NCBI GenBank assembly: GCA_937967285.1
Contig: CALBSU010000215.1
Coordinates: 1-5,968 of the forward strand
Source: an uncultured Acidobacteriota bacterium
GTDB lineage: Bacteria > Acidobacteriota > Blastocatellia > RBC074
Length of the DNA: 5,968 bases
Direction: 5' to 3'
How positions within the stretch are numbered: the first letter of the stretch is position 1; every line of letters begins with the position of its first letter. The translations under genes were made by a program, and so were the position numbers. This document shows, piece by piece, positions 1 through 5,968 of this stretch. Under the pieces are notes generated by a model, which saw only the letters and a list, made by a program, of their open reading frames with translations, did no database searches and was not told the origin of the DNA.

Positions 1-1265
1 TCCGCGACCTGACGGCTGCTCGATTCGATCATGCGCGGGAGCGTGATCACCCTGCGTTTGAGAACATATTCGTGGATCTTGCGCGGGTAGGTTCCGAAAC
101 CGCGCGGGTGCCCGCTGCGTCCGCCGTCGCTTCCCGTCATCATCCAGCTCTGACGCATGAAGTTCTCGATGTCCTTCTCGGTCATGTTGAATGACGCGAC
201 GCCGGCGCTGCCCCGGCTGACGATCTCGAGCGCGGCCTCGACCGGAGACTTCTTCATCTCGCGGGCGAGCGCATCCAGTCGTTTGCCGACGATGCCGGGG
301 ACATTCGAATTGATGATCAGCAGCGAATTCGCGCCGCCGCGTCGCCTCAGATTCTCCTCCATATCGGCCAGGAGCTTCTTCCGCGTGGCGGGATCGTTGA
401 TCCGGCCGAGCAGCTTCTCGCGTCCTCCCGCTTCGGCCCAGCGCGGCAGCAGAGCGGCCTGGAGAGAAGTGCCCGAAGCGGTGTACGGGTACTGATTGGC
501 CGTCACGTTGATGCCTTCGGCCCGGGCACGGTCGATGATTCCGATCACCTCGTCGCTCTTGCCCCAGACATCCGCGCCGAGCGCCTTGAGATGCGAGATG
601 TGGACCGGCAGGCCGCCTTCGCGTCCGATACTGATCGCTTCTCTGACCGAATCGATCAGGCCGATCGAATATGAGCTCTCGTCGCGCTGGTGAGTATCGT
701 AGATCCCGCCGTACCTGGCGGCGACCTTCGCCAGCTCGATCACCTCCCCGGTTTTGGCGTAGCTGCCCGGAGCGTAGTAAAGGCCGGATGAGAGTCCCCA
801 CGCGCCTTCCTCCATCCCCTGACCGACCAGCGCGCGCATCTTATCGAGTTGTCCTGCATCGGGCGCGGCATCGGCCATCCCCATAACCATCCCGCGAACC
901 TTGCCGTGACCGACGAAGAGCGCGGCGTTGGTCCCCAGCCCCTGACGGTCCCACAGGTCATACGTTTCACCGATCGGGAACGGGCCGCTCCCGTCATTTC
1001 CGGTGATGACCGTGGTCACGCCCTGAAAGAGGAAGTTCTCGTTGGTCTTGAATTCTGGTTTCGAGAGGTATTCCCAGGTGTGGGTATGCGGATCGATGAA
1101 GCCGGGCGCGACGACCATGCCGCTGGCCTCGATCGTCCGTGTCGCTTCGACGCCGGAACCGTCGCCGATCAGGACAATCCGGTCGCCGCTGATTCCGACG
1201 TCCGCCCTTCGCGGCTCGCTCCCCGAGCCGTCGATCACGCTCCCGCCGCGGATCATCAGGTCCAC
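1..1265 (-). other. D-aminoacylase-type amidohydrolase domain (C-terminus beyond window)
   Basis: Residues 709 to at least 1129 of the fused protein. It opens with the small beta-sandwich start VDLMIRGGSVIDGSG, then APGFIDPHTH, whose His768 and His770 are expected metal ligands. Further family marks are GVTTVITGND (790-799), WGLSSGLYYAPGSYA, THQRDE (His900), VHISHLKALG (His930/His933), NQYPYTASGT, and TGSDGGRSGHPRGFGTYPR, whose Asp1088 is the expected catalytic Asp. This order is that of N-acyl-D-amino-acid deacylases. The known D-aminoacylase has Cys in the GNCG motif where this protein has Asp799. The usual C-terminal end, which completes the beta-sandwich, is not in the window. Confidence 0.9.
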
Positions 1266-3389
1266 TCGCGATGTCCGCGAGGTCCCCTTGAGATGCCGGT
1301 CGAGGAACTTCGAGGCCGCATTGTAAATCTCGAGCCAGTGACGATGGAGCAGGAAGTCGTGAACCTCGTCGGGATAGATGATCTGCTCGAACTCGACCTT
1401 CTGCTCGCGCAGCCGCCTGACCAGATCGACCGTCTGCACGAAGGCGACGTTGCGATCGTCGTCGCCGTGGATGAGCAGAACCGGAGATCTCCATTTCTCG
1501 ATCCAGCCGACCGGCGACGATTCGCGCGCGATCCTGACCGCGTCGCGATCTCCGTAATCGATCCAGTTGGCGCCGGAGATCCGCGTCGACCAGTCGTGGA
1601 CTCCGTGCAGATCCACTCCCGCCGCGAAGAGGTCTGAGTTCTTCGCCAGCCCGAGCGCCGTCAGATAACCGCCGTAACTGCCGCCCCACAGGCCGATCCT
1701 CGATCCGTCGATCTCGGCACGCGAACGCAGGTAGTGCGCGCCGGCCACGATGTCCTGATACTCCGAAGCGCCCCCGCCGCCGCCGTTCTTCGCGCGCCTG
1801 AACGCGCGCCCGTATCCGATCCCGAGGCGATAGTTGACCGAGAGCACGGCGTAACCCCGACTGGCCAGATACTGATTGAATCCGTAGGCGTTGTGATAGT
1901 AGTAGCGGTTATGCCAGCCCGGAAACATCTGGCGCATCGGACCGCCGTGCATGAAGATGACCGCGGGCAGTCCGTCACCGCTCTTCGCGCCTTTCGGCAG
2001 GAAGAGCTGTCCGTGGATCTCGAGCCCGTCGGCGGCCTTGAATGTCACCTGTTCCGGCGTCACCAGAGCGGGGAAGTCTCGAGGGACCGTCTCCGCGGCG
2101 ATCTGTGCCGTCGAACCCGACTGCAGGTCTCTGCGGTAGACCATTGCCGGCTTCAGCGCCGTCGAGCTGAAATAGATCAGCGTCCTGCCGGAGGCCGTGA
2201 CCGCCGGGCTCCATTCGATCTGATCGCCGGCGAGCAGGCGAGCCTCGCGACCCGTTGCGACATCCAGGCGCCAGATGTGGCGACGATTGATGTCGCCGCA
2301 GTTCGAGGTGTAGATGAGCGCTTTCCGGTCGGGGCTGAACGCCGCTTCCTCGTATTCGCAATTCGACGGCGTCAGCGCGCGCGGTCGGCCTCCCCCGGCG
2401 GGCAGGGCGTAAAGCCGCATCCAGCCGTCCATCTCGGATGAGAAGACCAGCGTTCCGTCGGCGGCCCATCTGAGCAGCGTCTCGCCGGCCATTGAAGGAA
2501 TCGAATCGGTGACCGTCGTTCCGCTCCGCCAGACCTCTTTCAGTGCGTCCGCCCGCAGGTCATAGGTCATGATCGCCCACGGATCCGGCACTTCCTGGAA
2601 AAGCGCTCTCCCGCGATTGCCTCGCGCAGGCTGACGGACGAAGGCGATCGTCTGGCCGTCCGGCGACCAGGCGGGCCGGCTGTCGCGGTCGACCGACGGC
2701 GCGAGATACCTGATCGTCTGTTTTTCGATATCGAAGATGCCCGTGAAACTGTGCGTCTGGCGCGTGCTGATGAAAGCGATCCTCTTTCCGTCCGGCGACC
2801 AGGCAGGGGAGATGCTGCTCCCTCTCGCGCTGAAGAGCGGATGCGGCTCGCTTCCGGCGGCGATCTCGACCAGCCAGAGCGCACCCTCCCGGCTGAAGAT
2901 CACGCGGTTGTCGACCGGCGAGACGACCGGTGAATGGCCCTCTCCGAGCCGCCTCGCCTCTCCGGTCCGGAAGTTGACCGCATGGATCTCCTGCCGCGCG
3001 CCCGCGGCGTCATTCGTCGGATTCGGTATGTCGCCGGCCGAATTGGAGTCTCCTCCGCGAACGTAGACCAGCCAGTCCCCGCCTGAGCTGAACGTCAGTT
3101 CGGAAAGCTCCTGCCCTTCGTCCAGGTCGTAACGGGTCAGTTGACGCGCGCTGTAATCCGGTCCCTCCGCGCCCCACACGTTACGTTTGCCCTGTGCATT
3201 GAAGAGCCAGGCAACACGCTCGGCGTTCGGCGCCGTCACCAGATTCGACGGAAAAGGGGCGCTCAACACCTGTTCGATCGTGAATCCCCCGCCGCCCTGC
3301 GCCGCATTGGCCTTTGAGTCGCTGCCCCACGGATACAGTCCCATGAGGCCGATTAAAATTAAACCTGCCGTAAGTCGTGTGATTTTCAT
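1..3389 (-). CDS. Exported S9 serine peptidase fused to a D-aminoacylase-type amidohydrolase (3' end missing)
   Basis: One frame runs without a stop from ATG at 3387-3389 to the left edge: 1129 complete codons, with the C-terminus missing. The ATG is chosen because GAGGA lies 5 bases upstream and a signal peptide follows immediately. Layout: signal peptide about 1-29; propeller with repeated WSPDG-like blades (197, 241, 351, 393) to about 440; alpha/beta-hydrolase with HGGP (481), nucleophile Ser571 in GGSYGG, Asp645 in HGDDDRNV and His677 in DEVHDF; amidohydrolase from about 709. The S9 part ends normally at FLDRHLKG (about 701), so it is a complete peptidase, and only about 7 residues separate it from VDLMIRGG. 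S9 enzymes of this kind trim short peptides; the second domain resembles N-acyl-D-amino-acid deacylases. Substrate is unknown, and a joint role in degrading D-residue-containing or N-blocked peptides in the periplasm is inference. Usual family lengths suggest 60-90 residues are missing. The gene follows uvrA by 92 bases on the same strand. Confidence 0.93.
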   Translation of the reverse strand, partial: MKITRLTAGLILIGLMGLYPWGSDSKANAAQGGGGFTIEQVLSAPFPSNLVTAPNAERVAWLFNAQGKRNVWGAEGPDYSARQLTRYDLDEGQELSELTFSSGGDWLVYVRGGDSNSAGDIPNPTNDAAGARQEIHAVNFRTGEARRLGEGHSPVVSPVDNRVIFSREGALWLVEIAAGSEPHPLFSARGSSISPAWSPDGKRIAFISTRQTHSFTGIFDIEKQTIRYLAPSVDRDSRPAWSPDGQTIAFVRQPARGNRGRALFQEVPDPWAIMTYDLRADALKEVWRSGTTVTDSIPSMAGETLLRWAADGTLVFSSEMDGWMRLYALPAGGGRPRALTPSNCEYEEAAFSPDRKALIYTSNCGDINRRHIWRLDVATGREARLLAGDQIEWSPAVTASGRTLIYFSSTALKPAMVYRRDLQSGSTAQIAAETVPRDFPALVTPEQVTFKAADGLEIHGQLFLPKGAKSGDGLPAVIFMHGGPMRQMFPGWHNRYYYHNAYGFNQYLASRGYAVLSVNYRLGIGYGRAFRRAKNGGGGGASEYQDIVAGAHYLRSRAEIDGSRIGLWGGSYGGYLTALGLAKNSDLFAAGVDLHGVHDWSTRISGANWIDYGDRDAVRIARESSPVGWIEKWRSPVLLIHGDDDRNVAFVQTVDLVRRLREQKVEFEQIIYPDEVHDFLLHRHWLEIYNAASKFLDRHLKGTSRTSRVDLMIRGGSVIDGSGSEPRRADVGISGDRIVLIGDGSGVEATRTIEASGMVVAPGFIDPHTHTWEYLSKPEFKTNENFLFQGVTTVITGNDGSGPFPIGETYDLWDRQGLGTNAALFVGHGKVRGMVMGMADAAPDAGQLDKMRALVGQGMEEGAWGLSSGLYYAPGSYAKTGEVIELAKVAARYGGIYDTHQRDESSYSIGLIDSVREAISIGREGGLPVHISHLKALGADVWGKSDEVIGIIDRARAEGINVTANQYPYTASGTSLQAALLPRWAEAGGREKLLGRINDPATRKKLLADMEENLRRRGGANSLLIINSNVPGIVGKRLDALAREMKKSPVEAALEIVSRGSAGVASFNMTEKDIENFMRQSWMMTGSDGGRSGHPRGFGTYPRKIHEYVLKRRVITLPRMIESSSRQVA
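1281..3284 (-). other. S9 (prolyl oligopeptidase-type) peptidase region: propeller plus catalytic domain
   Basis: Residues about 36-703 of the fused protein. The front part has at least five propeller-type strand repeats (for example WSPDGKRIAF and WSPDGQTIAF). The catalytic part carries the oxyanion-hole HGGP, then LGIGYG, SEYQDIVAG, the nucleophile elbow GLWGGSYGGY (Ser571, nt 1677-1679), Asp645 (nt 1455-1457) and His677 (nt 1359-1361). Triad order and spacing match family S9. The sequence does not allow a safe choice between dipeptidyl-peptidase-like and acylaminoacyl-peptidase-like specificity. A run of five glycines (536-540) precedes SEYQD. Confidence 0.93.
3303..3389 (-). other. Sec-type signal peptide of the S9/amidohydrolase protein
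   Basis: The N-terminus has two early positive charges (Lys2, Arg5), a hydrophobic core (LTAGLILIGLMGL) and a small-residue site, most likely cleaved after ANA at residues 27-29, just before AQGGGG. There is no twin-arginine motif and no lipobox cysteine, so Sec export and release into the periplasm is the simplest reading. The exact cleavage site is inferred by eye. Confidence 0.8.
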
Positions 3390-3394
3390 AGTGG

Positions 3395-3399
3395 TCCTC
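3395..3399 (-). promoter_or_regulatory. Ribosome-binding site GAGGA of the S9/amidohydrolase gene
   Basis: On the minus strand GAGGA is followed by five bases and then ATG. This decides the start at 3389 over the downstream in-frame ATG at residue 16 (nt 3342-3344), which would cut the signal peptide core. Confidence 0.75.
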
Positions 3400-3455
3400 A
3401 ATCAGCAGAAAGGATACAGCCGTCCAGGATTCTGAACCCGTGACGCCCGCCAGCC

Positions 3456-5968
<2,513 letters not shown>

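Noticed and set aside
849..2441. Plus-strand frames of 262 codons (849-1637) and 235 codons (1734-2441)
   Set aside because: Both are antisense to the S9/amidohydrolase gene, whose frame has clear motifs over the same bases; neither has a recognisable domain.
740..2884. Several minus-strand frames of 85-231 codons, suggesting a broken gene
   Set aside because: They are out of frame with the real 1129-codon frame, which is continuous over this whole stretch, so there is no frameshift to invoke.
3421..3445. Minus-strand GGGTTCAGAATCC resembling a tRNA T-arm
   Set aside because: The loop is one base too long, and no acceptor, D or anticodon arm can be found around it.

Overview
The window comes from a GC-rich bacterial chromosome and holds two genes, both read from the minus strand and both cut by a window edge. 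No RNA gene, mobile element or CRISPR array is visible. The style of the exported S9 peptidase and of the UvrA would fit Acidobacteriota or a neighbouring phylum, but this is an impression from sequence memory and is not proven here.

Right part (3482-5968): uvrA, the DNA damage-recognition ATPase of nucleotide excision repair. About 828 residues are visible; roughly the first 115-120 residues, including the first Walker A loop, lie beyond the right edge. The rest is intact, with zinc-binding cysteine pairs, both ABC signatures, the second Walker A and both Walker B motifs. An Ala/Arg/Lys/Thr-rich stretch sits where E. coli has part of its UvrB-binding region.

Gap (3390-3481): 92 bases, AT-rich at the uvrA end. 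A four-unit heptanucleotide tandem repeat starts on the uvrA stop codon. A GAGGA ribosome-binding site lies just before the next gene. No convincing intrinsic terminator was found.

Left part (1-3389): one uninterrupted reading frame of at least 1129 codons, with its 3' end beyond the left edge. It encodes a signal peptide, a beta-propeller, an S9 (prolyl oligopeptidase-type) serine peptidase with a recognisable Ser/Asp/His triad, and then, in frame, a D-aminoacylase-type amidohydrolase domain. Joining an exported exopeptidase-type enzyme to an N-acyl-D-amino-acid deacylase-type hydrolase in one polypeptide is the most unusual feature here. If it is real, both activities would act on the same side of the membrane, plausibly on D-amino-acid-containing or N-blocked peptides. 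Nothing links this protein functionally to DNA repair; the shared strand and short gap allow co-transcription but do not show it.
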